Shown here: one piece after another, positions 47,831 through 57,201 of the stretch | How the letters are laid out: the number at the start of each line of letters is the position of its first letter | How positions within the stretch are numbered: the stretch's first letter is position 1 | Assembly (NCBI GenBank): GCA_017539045.1 | Contig: JAFYHS010000024.1 | Coordinates: 1 to 64,000, forward strand | Direction of reading: 5' to 3' | Length of the DNA: 64,000 bases | Origin: Bacteroidales bacterium | Lineage (GTDB): Bacteria > Bacteroidota > Bacteroidia > Bacteroidales > F082 | Program-made: the position numbers and the translations under genes | Notes under the pieces: model-generated | Seen by the model: only the letters and a program-made list of their open reading frames with translations | Told to the model about the DNA's origin: nothing | The model's database searches: none

Positions 47831-49903
47831 TTAATAACTTCCAAACATTTTGCGCAGCAACCATTCCACCGCAGCCAGGCCAATGAGGACGAAGAAAATC
47901 CACTTGGAATGAATCAAGTCCTCGAAGCGGCTCTCATGGTGTTCAACGGAGGTAATGCGCGAATCATTGTGCAAGTCGGCAAAAAGTTGTTGCAACTCGC
48001 GGGCGGTATAGCAGTTTCCGTTGGTCAGGCGAGCAACAGTGCGCATACGGTCGATGTCGGCAGTAAGTTGCTGTGCCTCAATGCCTATGGCAACCACGCT
48101 AAAGGTGCCATTCACATTGATCTTGCGCTCGCCCATCTGCGCCTGTACTTTATAGGTATAAAGGCCTTCGGGCAGAAGACCTGCGTTTAGTTCATAATCG
48201 TGATCGCGCTTCGAGAAGGTGTAGTCATAGGTCTCGCCCGTCAGTTTGTTCTCGATTTGAATCGTCAGGTCGGGGTCGGTCACGAGTTCGTTGTTCGGGT
48301 TGCGCAACTCGGCGGTGATGATGACGGGCTCGTTACTGTAATAGGTTTCCTTGGCATAGATGGCCGAGCCATCGTTGGCTGACAACAGCAAGTATTTCAG
48401 CGACTTGGAGAACATCTCATCAAAAACATCGTGGTTCTTGTTTTGGTAATACTCATATAGCCTCCATCGCCAGATATTGGTGCCGAACAGGAAGGCCATC
48501 TTGCGCCCGTCGTTGGCGAAACTCAGCAGTGGCAATCCCGACTTGATGCCCATCACCTCCTGCAGCAGCAGGTCGTCGTGCGACTTCAAGGCATTGATTT
48601 CCAAATGCGGCAAGGCCAAAGGCGGGTATTTTGCGATGAGTTGCTCCGACTTCGCATCGAAGGTAAAGGTCGAGAAGGCCGTGTTTTGATGCGCCTTGAC
48701 ATCCATCAGCGTGTTGGTTGCGCCAGAATGCAACGCAAAAACACCCTGCATCTTATTCAGCATATCGCGTTCAGTATCCTTGCCGACAATGAACAAAACG
48801 GGCAGTTTCACATTCTTGTCCAACTGTGCTTTCAAAGCATTGAAATCCGTGCGTCCCGAAGGCACTTGATGGAGAATGACCAAATCGTAGTTGGCGAAGT
48901 CGGGCAAAGTCTCTTTCCCGAAGCAGAAGTCCACCTCATAGTTGTCATTGAGTACGCTACGCAAGGCACCCAAGTCGGGATGTGGTGAAGCGGCCACGCA
49001 CAACAGCTTATATTTCTGGTCGAGCACCTCGACATAGATATGGCGCACATTGTTCAGCAATTGCTCCTCCTCGGCGATGCCGCTCACCTCAATGTCGATG
49101 GCCATCACGCCTTTCTTGGTGGCATCGAGCATGAAGTCGACTTCCTTGGAGAAACGGTTGGACGGGATCTCGATGTCGCGCTTCTCGATGAGGCGACCGC
49201 TTTCCTTAAGGGTCAGTTGGGCCTTGCGGCCAGCCAGGTCACGGGCAGCAACCGTCACACGGACGGGGAAGATCGCTCCGAGCGACACCACCTTATTATA
49301 ATGCACATTGCGGATAGCAAGGTCGGGATAGGAAACCGTGTCGCCCAAAACGACGGTATGGATGGGGAACGGGAAGTTCTCCGCCACCAATTCCGGCTCG
49401 AAGCCACGATTATAGATGCCATCGGAGAAGAGCAACACCGCACCCACATTGCGTTTGTAATACCGTCTGTCCAAAGTCTTTATGAGCGACGACAAGTCCG
49501 TCAGTTGGTCGGAAAAATCGAGTTGCTCGAAATCGCGGACTTCCTCACCGAAAAGGTATTCATCCACTTGGAAATCAGCATTCAAGTCTTTCCTAAACTG
49601 CTCAAACTGGGTCTGATATTCGTTTTTGTAAAAAGCGGAATCCTTACAAAGAACAACGGACGACGAATTGTCGTGCGCAAGAATAATCGTAGGCGTCTCC
49701 ACCGAACTGAATTTCTGCCTTATCAGCGGATTGAAAAGCAGCAAAACCACTAAGCCCACCATCAGCGTCCGCAGTGCAAACAAAATGATTGTCAATGCTT
49801 TGCCGTAGTGTTGTTTCTTGTTTCGGAAATATAACAATGTGGCCGCCGCCAGACCAGCCAGCAGCGATAAGGCTAACATCCAGATAGGAATTCCGATATT
49901 CAC
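47831..49903 (-). CDS. VWA-domain membrane protein (Bat-like)
   Basis: 690-residue inner-membrane protein. Two N-terminal helices (about 7-25 and 38-60) precede a von Willebrand A-like domain with a MIDAS-type D-N-S-S-S (ILAHDNSSSVVL) and LLFSDGIYN; a large Ig-like/glutamine-amidotransferase-like middle part follows, and a C-terminal helix (KWIFFVLIGLAAVEWLLRKMFG) closes it. Domain layout matches uncharacterised Bacteroidetes proteins near BatA/B. Start is uncertain: GTG at 49903 is 21 bp after the -7 box, an ATG at 49879 is also possible; the longer frame overlaps the divergent gene. Confidence 0.8.
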   Translation of the reverse strand: MNIGIPIWMLALSLLAGLAAATLLYFRNKKQHYGKALTIILFALRTLMVGLVVLLLFNPLIRQKFSSVETPTIILAHDNSSSVVLCKDSAFYKNEYQTQFEQFRKDLNADFQVDEYLFGEEVRDFEQLDFSDQLTDLSSLIKTLDRRYYKRNVGAVLLFSDGIYNRGFEPELVAENFPFPIHTVVLGDTVSYPDLAIRNVHYNKVVSLGAIFPVRVTVAARDLAGRKAQLTLKESGRLIEKRDIEIPSNRFSKEVDFMLDATKKGVMAIDIEVSGIAEEEQLLNNVRHIYVEVLDQKYKLLCVAASPHPDLGALRSVLNDNYEVDFCFGKETLPDFANYDLVILHQVPSGRTDFNALKAQLDKNVKLPVLFIVGKDTERDMLNKMQGVFALHSGATNTLMDVKAHQNTAFSTFTFDAKSEQLIAKYPPLALPHLEINALKSHDDLLLQEVMGIKSGLPLLSFANDGRKMAFLFGTNIWRWRLYEYYQNKNHDVFDEMFSKSLKYLLLSANDGSAIYAKETYYSNEPVIITAELRNPNNELVTDPDLTIQIENKLTGETYDYTFSKRDHDYELNAGLLPEGLYTYKVQAQMGERKINVNGTFSVVAIGIEAQQLTADIDRMRTVARLTNGNCYTARELQQLFADLHNDSRITSVEHHESRFEDLIHSKWIFFVLIGLAAVEWLLRKMFGSY

Positions 49904-49923
49904 CGATTGTTCAGATAAGGGCG

Positions 49924-49931
49924 CAAAGATA
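49924..49931 (-). promoter_or_regulatory. -7 promoter box of the VWA gene
   Basis: The minus strand reads TATCTTTG followed by CGCC; perfect consensus, which rules out the upstream extension of the frame. Confidence 0.7.
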
Positions 49932-49996
49932 GGAATTTTATTGTGATTTTCTACAGATTTCTTTGCGAAGCAAATCCCCATAACCGAAGAAAACAT

Positions 49997-50004
49997 TACT
50001 TTTG
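49997..50004 (+). promoter_or_regulatory. -7 promoter box of the glycosyltransferase
   Basis: TACTTTTG followed by CGG, 17 bp before the ATG at 50021. Confidence 0.7.
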
Positions 50005-50020
50005 CGGAAAATTTGCGTCC

Positions 50021-50782
50021 ATGAACACCCTTTCGGTCGTCATCATCACCTTCAACGAAGAGCAGAAGATAGGTCAATGCCTTGACTCCGTGAAGGATAT
50101 CGCCGACGAGATCATCGTCGTGGACAGCCATTCCACCGACGCGACCGAGACCATCTGCGACCGCTATGGCGTGAAGTTCTTCACCCAGGACTGGCTCGGC
50201 TATTCCGACCAAAAGAACCTCGCCGATGAACTTGCCACCTGTGACCTCATCTTCAGCATCGACGCCGACGAAGCCCTATCCGACGAGCTGAAACAATCCA
50301 TCAAGGCACTGAAAGACAAGGATATCGCCGAAAACGAGGTCTTTGCCATGAACCGACTCAACAACTACTGCGGCCAGTGGGTCAAAGGCTGCGGGCTTTA
50401 TCCCGAGACCAAGATCCGCATCTGGCGGCGCGGCTTCGCCGAATGGGAAGGCATCATCCACGAGTGGCTGAACTATAAAGAGACGCCAAAGAAAACCTTG
50501 TTGCGCGGCGACCTGCTGCACTATTCCTGGGACACGCCCGAGGCCTTCCGCAAGCAGCAGTTCCACTTCGCAGAGCTGGGCGCACAGTCGTATTACGAAC
50601 GCGGCAAGAAGACGGGCATCCTGCCTTGGCTGTTTAGTCCTTGCATCAATTTCATCCGCACCTATATCATAAAAGGCGGCTTCCTCTACGGCAAGACGGG
50701 GTTCAGCATCTGCCGCACGATGATGCAAGCTAACAGACATAAATACAATCTGTTAAGAGAAAAGATTAGACAAAATAAATAA
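50021..50782 (+). CDS. family 2 glycosyltransferase, LPS-core type (WaaE/KdtX-like)
   Basis: 253-residue inner-face glycosyltransferase. SVVIITFNEEQKIGQCLDSV and IIVVDSHSTDATETI are the GT2 nucleotide-binding start; IFSIDADEAL is the DxD-like metal site; RRGFAEWEGIIHEWL and KGGFLYGKTGFSIC match the WaaE/KdtX branch that adds glucose-like sugars to the LPS inner core. Start at MNTLSVV follows the -7 box. The acceptor is inferred. Confidence 0.9.
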   Translation: MNTLSVVIITFNEEQKIGQCLDSVKDIADEIIVVDSHSTDATETICDRYGVKFFTQDWLGYSDQKNLADELATCDLIFSIDADEALSDELKQSIKALKDKDIAENEVFAMNRLNNYCGQWVKGCGLYPETKIRIWRRGFAEWEGIIHEWLNYKETPKKTLLRGDLLHYSWDTPEAFRKQQFHFAELGAQSYYERGKKTGILPWLFSPCINFIRTYIIKGGFLYGKTGFSICRTMMQANRHKYNLLREKIRQNK

Positions 50783-50785
50783 ATA

Positions 50786-50820
50786 GACTGCGAGACTGCG
50801 AGACTACGGGACTGCGAGAC
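50786..50820 (+). repeat. tandem GACTNCGR octamers, left flank of the four-helix cassette
   Basis: GACTGCGA, GACTGCGA, GACTACGG, GACTGCGA, then GAC. The pitch is exactly 8 bp. The inverted counterpart is at 51221-51257. Confidence 0.85.
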
Positions 50821-50826
50821 ATAGGT

Positions 50827-50836
50827 AAAACACAAG
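50827..50836 (+). repeat. 10-bp direct repeat, left copy
   Basis: AAAACACAAG, 6 bp after the left octamer array; its second copy is at 51260-51269, 2 bp after the right array. Confidence 0.55.
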
Positions 50837-50848
50837 AAATATGACAAC

Positions 50849-51196
50849 ATGAAAGCTTTTGAAGATTTACGGATTTGGCAAGATGCTCAATTACTTGCCG
50901 TAGAGATATATTTGATGTTTAAGGACAATAAAGATTTTGGTTTTCGTGACCAGATTCAAAGGGCTGTAATATCCATATCAAACAACATTGCAGAAGGATC
51001 AGAGTATAATTCGGACAAAATGATGATTCGCTATCTAAGAATCGCAAAAGGTAGTTGCGGCGAGGTGAAAAACATGTTTTATCTTTGTCCAAAACTAGGT
51101 TATTGTCCTGAAGAAAAAGCGAAAGAAATGATAGGAAAATGCAAAGCATTAACCAATGCAATAGGAGCCTTCATAGGTTATCTTGATAATAAATAG
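50849..51196 (+). CDS. four-helix bundle (S23 / rRNA intervening-sequence type) protein
   Basis: 115-residue all-helical protein. FEDLRIWQDAQLLAVEIY at the start, RDQIQRAVISISNNIAEGSE in the middle and ALTNAIGAFIGYL at the end match the TIGR02436 four-helix bundle family, which includes proteins encoded in 23S rRNA intervening sequences and the Avd accessory of diversity-generating retroelements. It is AT-richer than its neighbours and flanked by inverted octamer arrays, so it looks like cargo of a small mobile unit. No reverse transcriptase is nearby. Function unknown. Confidence 0.9.
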   Translation: MKAFEDLRIWQDAQLLAVEIYLMFKDNKDFGFRDQIQRAVISISNNIAEGSEYNSDKMMIRYLRIAKGSCGEVKNMFYLCPKLGYCPEEKAKEMIGKCKALTNAIGAFIGYLDNK

Positions 51197-51220
51197 TATT
51201 GTTTGGACTTTCGTTGAAGC

Positions 51221-51257
51221 CGAGTCCCGAAGTCTCGCGTCCCGAAGTCCCGAAGTC
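51221..51257 (-). repeat. tandem GACTNCGR octamers, right flank of the four-helix cassette
   Basis: On the minus strand: GACTTCGG, GACTTCGG, GACGCGA, GACTTCGG, GACTCG. Orientation is inverted relative to the left array. Confidence 0.85.
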
Positions 51258-51259
51258 AA

Positions 51260-51269
51260 AAAACACAAG
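51260..51269 (+). repeat. 10-bp direct repeat, right copy
   Basis: AAAACACAAG, the second copy of the sequence at 50827-50836, directly before the ATG of the TsaC-like gene at 51274. Confidence 0.55.
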
Positions 51270-51273
51270 CATT

Positions 51274-51846
51274 ATGGAAGAAGCATTTGAGCAAGAAGTG
51301 GAACGCACGGTAGCGGCGCTGAAAGCCGGAAAGACCATCCTCTACCCCACCGACACCATTTGGGGCGTGGGCTGCGACGCCACCAACAGCCGCGCCTGCG
51401 ACCGCGTGTTTGAAGTAAAGCAAAGACCGGCCAGCAAGAGCCTCATCATCCTCGTAGACTCAGCAGAACGGTTGAAAGACTATGTCGTCGACGTGCCACC
51501 CATCGCATACGACCTTATCGCACACACTACCAATCCTTTAAGTATCGTCTTCGCACAAAGTAAAAACTTGGCGAAAAACATCTCAACTGACAAATCCGTG
51601 TGCATCCGCGTGGTGGATAACGAGTTTTGTAAGGAGGTCATTCGTCGCCTCGGCAAACCCATTACTTCGACTTCGGCCAATCTTTCAGGACAACCCACCG
51701 CGATGACCTACAACGACATCTGCGAGGAAATCAAGGCAAAGGTCGACTATGAAGTGCAGCTCTACCACGACAGCTTCTGCAAACCTAAAAGTTCGACCAT
51801 CATCAAACTCAACGAGGATAACACTTTTGAAATATTGAGGCAATAA
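51274..51846 (+). CDS. threonylcarbamoyl-AMP synthase, TsaC/Sua5/YrdC family
   Basis: 190-residue YrdC-fold enzyme forming threonylcarbamoyl-AMP for t6A37 tRNA modification. KTILYPTDTIWGVGCDATN, FEVKQRPASKSLIILVDS and the STSANLSGQPTAMTYNDI motif define the ATP/Thr site. Short, without a Sua5 C-terminal domain, so closest to TsaC in size. Start at ATG 51274; the open frame extends upstream through the octamer repeats, which is chance. Functionally upstream of TcdA at 0.5-1.3 kb. Confidence 0.93.
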   Translation: MEEAFEQEVERTVAALKAGKTILYPTDTIWGVGCDATNSRACDRVFEVKQRPASKSLIILVDSAERLKDYVVDVPPIAYDLIAHTTNPLSIVFAQSKNLAKNISTDKSVCIRVVDNEFCKEVIRRLGKPITSTSANLSGQPTAMTYNDICEEIKAKVDYEVQLYHDSFCKPKSSTIIKLNEDNTFEILRQ

Positions 51847-51862
51847 ATCTCAGTTTTTTCGT

Positions 51863-51870
51863 TATTTTTG
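51863..51870 (+). promoter_or_regulatory. -7 promoter box of the S41 protease
   Basis: TATTTTTG followed by CGCC, 26 bp before the ATG at 51896. Confidence 0.65.
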
Positions 51871-51895
51871 CGCCCCTAAAACATCATTTTAATCC

Positions 51896-53509
51896 ATGAA
51901 ATCCCTAAAACTGTTTTTCTTGGCTATTGCCTGCCTTTTCGCAATGGAAGCGACAGCCCAAAACCAACCACAGAAGCCACAGACAAAGGCCCAGATGAAC
52001 GCCCAAAAACTGGGCACCGTTCTATATCTCATCGAGAATTTTTATGTCGACACCGCCAATACGGACAAGGTGACCGAAGACGCCATTGTCGCCGCATTGA
52101 AAGAACTCGACCCGCACTCGGCCTACATCTCGAAGAAAGATGTGGAGAAAGCCAACGAGCCCCTCGTAGGCAGCTTTGAAGGTATCGGTGTGACCTTCCA
52201 ACTCATCCGCGACACCATCACCGTCATCAGCCCAGTGGCAGGCGGTCCCTCGGAGAAGGTGGGCATCATGGCCGGCGACCAATTCATAAAGATTGACGGC
52301 GAGGAATGCTTTGGCAAGAAGGTCGATAACGAATATGTGCAGAAACACCTGCGCGGCAAGAAAGGCACCAAGGTCACCGTCAGCGTGAAGCGAGGCAACG
52401 ATCCCGAACTCCTTGACTTTGAGATCACCCGTGACAAGATTCCGCTGAACAGCATCAACGCGGCCTATATGCTCAGCAACCATGTCGGTTACATCAAACT
52501 CGACCGCTTCGCGCAAGAATCCACTGCCGAGTTCAAGGAAGCCTTGACCAAGTTGCAAGCCCTAGGCATGGAGTCGCTCATCTTCGACCTGCGTGGCAAC
52601 ACAGGCGGCTACCTCAATACCGCCATCGACCTCGTGGACCAGTTCCTCACCGAGAATAAACTCATTGTCTTCACCGAAGGCACACACTCGCCACGACAAG
52701 AATGGAGGAGCAAGGCTTCCGGGCTTTACACCTCAGGCAAGTTGGTGGTCCTCATTGACGAAGGCTCGGCCTCGGCCAGTGAAATCCTCTCGGGCGCCAT
52801 CCAAGACCACGACCGTGGTGTGGTCATCGGCCGTCGTTCCTTCGGCAAAGGACTGGTACAAAGACCTTTCAACCTCCCTGATGGCTCACAGATGCGCCTG
52901 ACCACCTCGCGTTACCACACGCCTTCGGGTCGCTGCATCCAGCGCCCCTACGAGAATGGTGCAGAGGACTATGCCAAGGAGATGAACAAACGCCTCGAAC
53001 ATGGTGAGTATTTCCATGCCGACAGCATCCATTTCCCCGACTCGCTGAAGTATAAGACCGATGGCGGTCGCATCGTCTACGGTGGCGGCGGCATCATGCC
53101 CGACATCTTCATCCCAGTCGACACGGCTTATAACAGCAAACTCTACACCAACCTCGTCCGCAAAGGAGCCTTGAACCGCTTCACCACCGACTACGGCCTC
53201 AAGCACCGTGATGCCATCAAGGCCCAATACGGTAGCTTCGACAACTTCAACAAGGACTTCGTCGTCGGTCAAGACCTCGTAGACGGACTGAAAGCCGCCG
53301 CCAAGGAAGCCAAGGTGACATGGAACGAGGAACAGTTCAAACGCTCAGAGAAGTTCCTTCTCCTACAGATGAAAGCCTTGATTGCCCGTAATGTTTGGGA
53401 GACGCAGCAATACTACCAAGTGATGTCCTCGGTAGATCCAGGCATCCAAAAGGCCATGGAAGTGCTTGGCAATGAAAAGGAATACAAACGAATCCTGACA
53501 GGCAGATAA
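51896..53509 (+). CDS. S41 carboxy-terminal processing protease
   Basis: 537-residue exported protease of the CtpA/Prc type. Signal peptide MKSLKLFFLAIACLFAMEATA; N-terminal helical part; PDZ domain (about 90-180: GIGVTFQLIRDTITVISPVAGGPSEKVGIMAGDQFIKIDG); S41 core with the catalytic Ser in EGSASASEI (291 onward) and Lys318 in SFGKGLVQ; C-terminal tail of about 140 residues. It trims periplasmic proteins; substrate unknown. Upstream is a TsaC-like gene, downstream the gingipain-like gene with its own promoter. Confidence 0.95.
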   Translation: MKSLKLFFLAIACLFAMEATAQNQPQKPQTKAQMNAQKLGTVLYLIENFYVDTANTDKVTEDAIVAALKELDPHSAYISKKDVEKANEPLVGSFEGIGVTFQLIRDTITVISPVAGGPSEKVGIMAGDQFIKIDGEECFGKKVDNEYVQKHLRGKKGTKVTVSVKRGNDPELLDFEITRDKIPLNSINAAYMLSNHVGYIKLDRFAQESTAEFKEALTKLQALGMESLIFDLRGNTGGYLNTAIDLVDQFLTENKLIVFTEGTHSPRQEWRSKASGLYTSGKLVVLIDEGSASASEILSGAIQDHDRGVVIGRRSFGKGLVQRPFNLPDGSQMRLTTSRYHTPSGRCIQRPYENGAEDYAKEMNKRLEHGEYFHADSIHFPDSLKYKTDGGRIVYGGGGIMPDIFIPVDTAYNSKLYTNLVRKGALNRFTTDYGLKHRDAIKAQYGSFDNFNKDFVVGQDLVDGLKAAAKEAKVTWNEEQFKRSEKFLLLQMKALIARNVWETQQYYQVMSSVDPGIQKAMEVLGNEKEYKRILTGR

Positions 53510-53583
53510 GCTGTTTCTTGTTTTTTTCCTTCTCACCTGTAACTTTTTTGGGGTTTCCGCGTCTATGTTTTCGGAAATATTCC

Positions 53584-53591
53584 TATTTTTG
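53584..53591 (+). promoter_or_regulatory. -7 promoter box of the first gingipain-like gene
   Basis: TATTTTTG followed by CCG; leader of about 65 nt. Confidence 0.65.
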
Positions 53592-53660
53592 CCGTTTGGA
53601 CATCTACTTTTTTGTAGAAATCATGTAACAAATTAAATATCAATCTATTAAATTCAAAAA

Positions 53661-56600
53661 ATGAAGAAATTCCGTTTACTCAGCGCAGCATTCCTGATGA
53701 TGGGTCTGCTGTTTGGCACCCAAGTGATGGCTCAGCACATCGAACTCGGCGCTGCCAAGTCGGCACAGCGTTGTGCCAGCGTGACTGACGAAGGCTTCAC
53801 GGCCTCTTTCTCCTTCAGCAGCATCGACGCTACTGAAGTCAACACCGAAAAAGGTGCTTTCTCCTACATCACCATGGAAAACACCTATCCTTCGGGCAAC
53901 CTGGGTGACCCCACCCTGCCTGCCGTCAACAAACTGATTGCCATCCCCTACGGCGTCAGCAATATCTCCGTTGAGGTGAAGAACTACACCACCAAAGTGT
54001 ACTCCCTCTCTGATTTTGGCATCAAGAAGATCTATCCCCAACAGATGCCGCTCCGCAAGGACCAGAAACCCGGTGACCTTCCTTTCGCTTACAACGAGAA
54101 GACCTACAATGCCAAAGGCTTCATCGAGCGTCCCATCGCCGAGGCAAAGATCAAAGGCACGATGCGTGGCATCCAAATCGGTGCCCTGACGGTCAACCCC
54201 GTGCAGTATGACGCCGCCACCAACAGCATCCGCGTCTACAACGACATCGAAGTTGAAGTCCGCTATAGCCAATACGACAAGTCGGCTGCCTACAACGAGT
54301 TCGCCCGTACCTTCAGCCCTTACTTCGCCAATGTCTACGACCAGATGTTCAACTGGCGCGACGACGTGTATGACGAGCACCCCGACCTCTGGCAGAACCC
54401 GGTCCACATGCTGATCATCGCCGACCGTATGTTCGAGGAATGCCTGCAGCCTTGGTATACTTGGAAGACCACGAAGGGCTTCTACCTGAACATCAATTAC
54501 ACCGATGAAATCGGCACCAGCGCCGCTGCCATCCGCACCTTCATCCAAGAGGAGTACGACAAAGAGCCGCCTACCTTCCTGATGATTATGGGCGACAAGA
54601 ACCAAGTGGCCGCCAGTGCCACGGGTAGCGAGACCCACTGCGTCACCGACCTCCAGTATTCAAGCGTCGACGGCGATGAATTTCCCGATATGTACCACAG
54701 CCGTTTCCCCGCTGAGACCGTTGCTCAGATGGAGGCCATGATCAACAAGGCCCTCGAATATGAGCAATACACCATGCCCGACCCGACTTATCTGAACAAC
54801 GTGCTCCTCATCGCTGGTGAAGACAGCGGCTGGGGTGTCACCGTGGGTCGTCCCACCATTTGGTACGCCACCAACTATTACTTCAATGAAGAACATGGCT
54901 TCGACCAAGTCCACGAATTCAGCCATGGCACCTACACAGGCTGCTATTCCTGGCTGAACGAAGGCGTCGGCTTCGCCAACTACACCGCCCACGGTTCAAA
55001 CACCAGCTGGGCTGGTCCTAGCTTCACTGTGAGCGATGTCAACAACCTGACCAACGAGCACAAGTACTTCCTCGCCATGGGTAACTGCTGCGAGGCTGCC
55101 GACTGGGGTATCAGCGGCACCTGCTTCGGCGAGGCCATGGTGCGCGCCGAGAACAAGGCTGCTTATGCCTACATCGGCTCCTGCCCCTCCACCTACTGGT
55201 TGAATGACTACTACTTCGGCGTTGGCGCCACGAACCGTGCCGACGGCACCATGCCTTCCTACGAAGAGACCACCATGGGCTTCTATGATGCCATGTGGAC
55301 CGACGGCGCCTACAACACCGTCACCTCCATGATGTTTATCGGCAACCTGGCCAGCAATGCTGCCCAAGCCCTCGGCTACACGCTCCACTGCAGCACGCTT
55401 TACGACTGGCAAGCCTACCACACCCTGGGTGATGGTTCCATCCTGCCTTTCCGCGTCCAGCCTACCGAAAACACGATCAGCCACCTGCCCACCCTGCCCA
55501 TCGGTATGGACTTCTTCACCGTCAACGCGAACCCCGGTTCGTATGTGGGTATCTCCAAGGACGGCGTCCTCTATGGCGCAGGTATGGTTGGTGAGAGCGG
55601 CTCTGCCGACATCGCTATCACGCCTATCACCAGCGGCGGCGATGTCACCATCTGCGTGACCCATCCGCAATATATTCCTTACACCAGCGTCATCCCTGCT
55701 GCTGCTATGGATGGCCCATACGTAACGGTCGACAGCTTCACTCCCGCTAACGCCCACGTTGGCGACGAGACTCCGTTGAGCATCACCTTTAAGAATGTGG
55801 GTACCGAACCCACCAACGGCACTACCAATGTGACCCTGACTTGCGAAGACAACACCTTGACCATCCAAAACGGTGTCGCCTCATTTGACAGCCTGGATCC
55901 GGATGCCACCACTCAAATCAATGGTTTCAGCTATAGCATCGCTGAAGGTGTCGCCGACGGCACAAGATACACCATCCAAGTGGCTGCCGTCTGTGGTAGC
56001 GAAACTTGGGAAGGCAAGGTCATCATCACCGCTGGTGAAGCTGTGCTGCAATTCGACGGCATGGCCAGTGCAGGTGGTTTTGTTCCTGGTGAAACGATCA
56101 CCGTCAGTGCTTCGTTCAAGAACGTTGGTCACTACATGGCCACCAACGCCATTGCCAGCATCGCCTCAACAAGCGAATATGTCACTATCGAAAACGAGAC
56201 AGTCGAAGTGGGTACCATCGACCCGACTGGTATCGCCACTTGCGTGTTCAACATCACTGTTGACGCCGCTTGCCCCACGACCGAGCAGCTGCCTCTGACC
56301 TTCACCTTGAATGCTGATGGCGGCCTCGTCGCCGAAGGCTCTGGTGTCATCAAGAACGCTTGCAATGTCATCTTCGACCTCGTCGACAGCTATGGCGACG
56401 GTTGGAACGGCAACGAACTGGTAGTCTCCTTCAGCGATGGCACTCCCACGCAGAACATGACCATCTCAAGCGGTTCCTCTGCAACCTACACCTTAGAAAT
56501 CGGCCGTGGTGTGCATGTCACCTTGAGCTGGATCAACGGTAGCTATTCCTACGAATGCTCCTTCACAGTGAAGTACGAAGACGGCACTCAGATCTATTCG

Positions 56601-57149
56601 GGCGGCGCTGGCGTGAACTATGAGTTCGACTGCGACTGCGCTGGTGGTACTCCTATTGGTGCCTACAGCCCCGTCGAGAACCTGCAAGCTGAAGCCACCA
56701 ACACCAGTGTCACATTGACCTGGGACGCTCCTGAAGGCGCCATCAACTACATCATCAGCCGCAACGGTATCGAAATCGGTCAGACGGCAGAGACCACCTA
56801 CACTGACGTCCTGGTCAGCAAAGACGGCGTCTACACCTATTGCGTGGTGGCCGAGTACGCCGACGGTATCTCCGTGCCTGAATGCGTCATCGTTGAGTTC
56901 TTCGATGCCATCAGCGAAAACGAGGTTGAGTTCTCCATCTATCCTAACCCTGTCAACAGCACGCTTACCATCAATGGTGGCGCTGCCGAGTACAGCTATG
57001 CCATGTTCAACGGCATGGGTCAGATGGTGGCCAACGGCAAAGCCAATGGCACCGAACAGATCAATGTCAGCGAAATGACTAAGGGTGTCTACTTCCTCCG
57101 CCTCACCACCGGTACGCAAGTGCGTATCGAGAAGGTCGTGGTCGAATAA
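53661..57149 (+). CDS. gingipain-like (C25) cysteine protease with T9SS tail, copy 1
   Basis: 1162-residue secreted protease. Signal peptide MKKFRLLSAAFLMMGLLFGT; propeptide (about 25-245); C25 catalytic domain with His444 (NYTAHGSNTSW) and Cys477 (GNCCEAADWG), 33 residues apart as in RgpB (H211, C244); Ig-like and hemagglutinin-type repeats; a DSYGDGWNGN domain (about 905-1000); a fibronectin-type domain; and a Por-secretion tail (IYPNPVNSTLTING to VRIEKVVVE). Surface-exposed or released through T9SS. A paralogue is at 58123. It should degrade proteins for the POT transporters, though specificity is unknown. Confidence 0.93.
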   Translation: MKKFRLLSAAFLMMGLLFGTQVMAQHIELGAAKSAQRCASVTDEGFTASFSFSSIDATEVNTEKGAFSYITMENTYPSGNLGDPTLPAVNKLIAIPYGVSNISVEVKNYTTKVYSLSDFGIKKIYPQQMPLRKDQKPGDLPFAYNEKTYNAKGFIERPIAEAKIKGTMRGIQIGALTVNPVQYDAATNSIRVYNDIEVEVRYSQYDKSAAYNEFARTFSPYFANVYDQMFNWRDDVYDEHPDLWQNPVHMLIIADRMFEECLQPWYTWKTTKGFYLNINYTDEIGTSAAAIRTFIQEEYDKEPPTFLMIMGDKNQVAASATGSETHCVTDLQYSSVDGDEFPDMYHSRFPAETVAQMEAMINKALEYEQYTMPDPTYLNNVLLIAGEDSGWGVTVGRPTIWYATNYYFNEEHGFDQVHEFSHGTYTGCYSWLNEGVGFANYTAHGSNTSWAGPSFTVSDVNNLTNEHKYFLAMGNCCEAADWGISGTCFGEAMVRAENKAAYAYIGSCPSTYWLNDYYFGVGATNRADGTMPSYEETTMGFYDAMWTDGAYNTVTSMMFIGNLASNAAQALGYTLHCSTLYDWQAYHTLGDGSILPFRVQPTENTISHLPTLPIGMDFFTVNANPGSYVGISKDGVLYGAGMVGESGSADIAITPITSGGDVTICVTHPQYIPYTSVIPAAAMDGPYVTVDSFTPANAHVGDETPLSITFKNVGTEPTNGTTNVTLTCEDNTLTIQNGVASFDSLDPDATTQINGFSYSIAEGVADGTRYTIQVAAVCGSETWEGKVIITAGEAVLQFDGMASAGGFVPGETITVSASFKNVGHYMATNAIASIASTSEYVTIENETVEVGTIDPTGIATCVFNITVDAACPTTEQLPLTFTLNADGGLVAEGSGVIKNACNVIFDLVDSYGDGWNGNELVVSFSDGTPTQNMTISSGSSATYTLEIGRGVHVTLSWINGSYSYECSFTVKYEDGTQIYSGGAGVNYEFDCDCAGGTPIGAYSPVENLQAEATNTSVTLTWDAPEGAINYIISRNGIEIGQTAETTYTDVLVSKDGVYTYCVVAEYADGISVPECVIVEFFDAISENEVEFSIYPNPVNSTLTINGGAAEYSYAMFNGMGQMVANGKANGTEQINVSEMTKGVYFLRLTTGTQVRIEKVVVE

Positions 57150-57166
57150 TCCGACAACCTGAAACG

Positions 57167-57198
57167 AAAAAAAGGCAGCCGTTTGGCTGCCTTTTTTT
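57167..57198. terminator. bidirectional intrinsic terminator
   Basis: AAGGCAGCC and GGCTGCCTT with a GTTT loop; A-run before, T-run after, so it can stop both the protease and the convergent J-domain gene. Confidence 0.88.
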
Positions 57199-57201
57199 CG
57201 T

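Noticed and set aside
49973-49980. Fourth copy of the AATCCCCA operator
   Set aside because: Only one half-site is present; the second arm is missing and the neighbouring promoters are consensus type.
49904-50212. N-terminal extension of the VWA protein
   Set aside because: It overlaps the divergent glycosyltransferase and contains the VWA gene's own -7 promoter box.
50786-51257. CRISPR array
   Set aside because: The repeats are 8-bp tandem units without spacers of constant length, and no cas gene is present.
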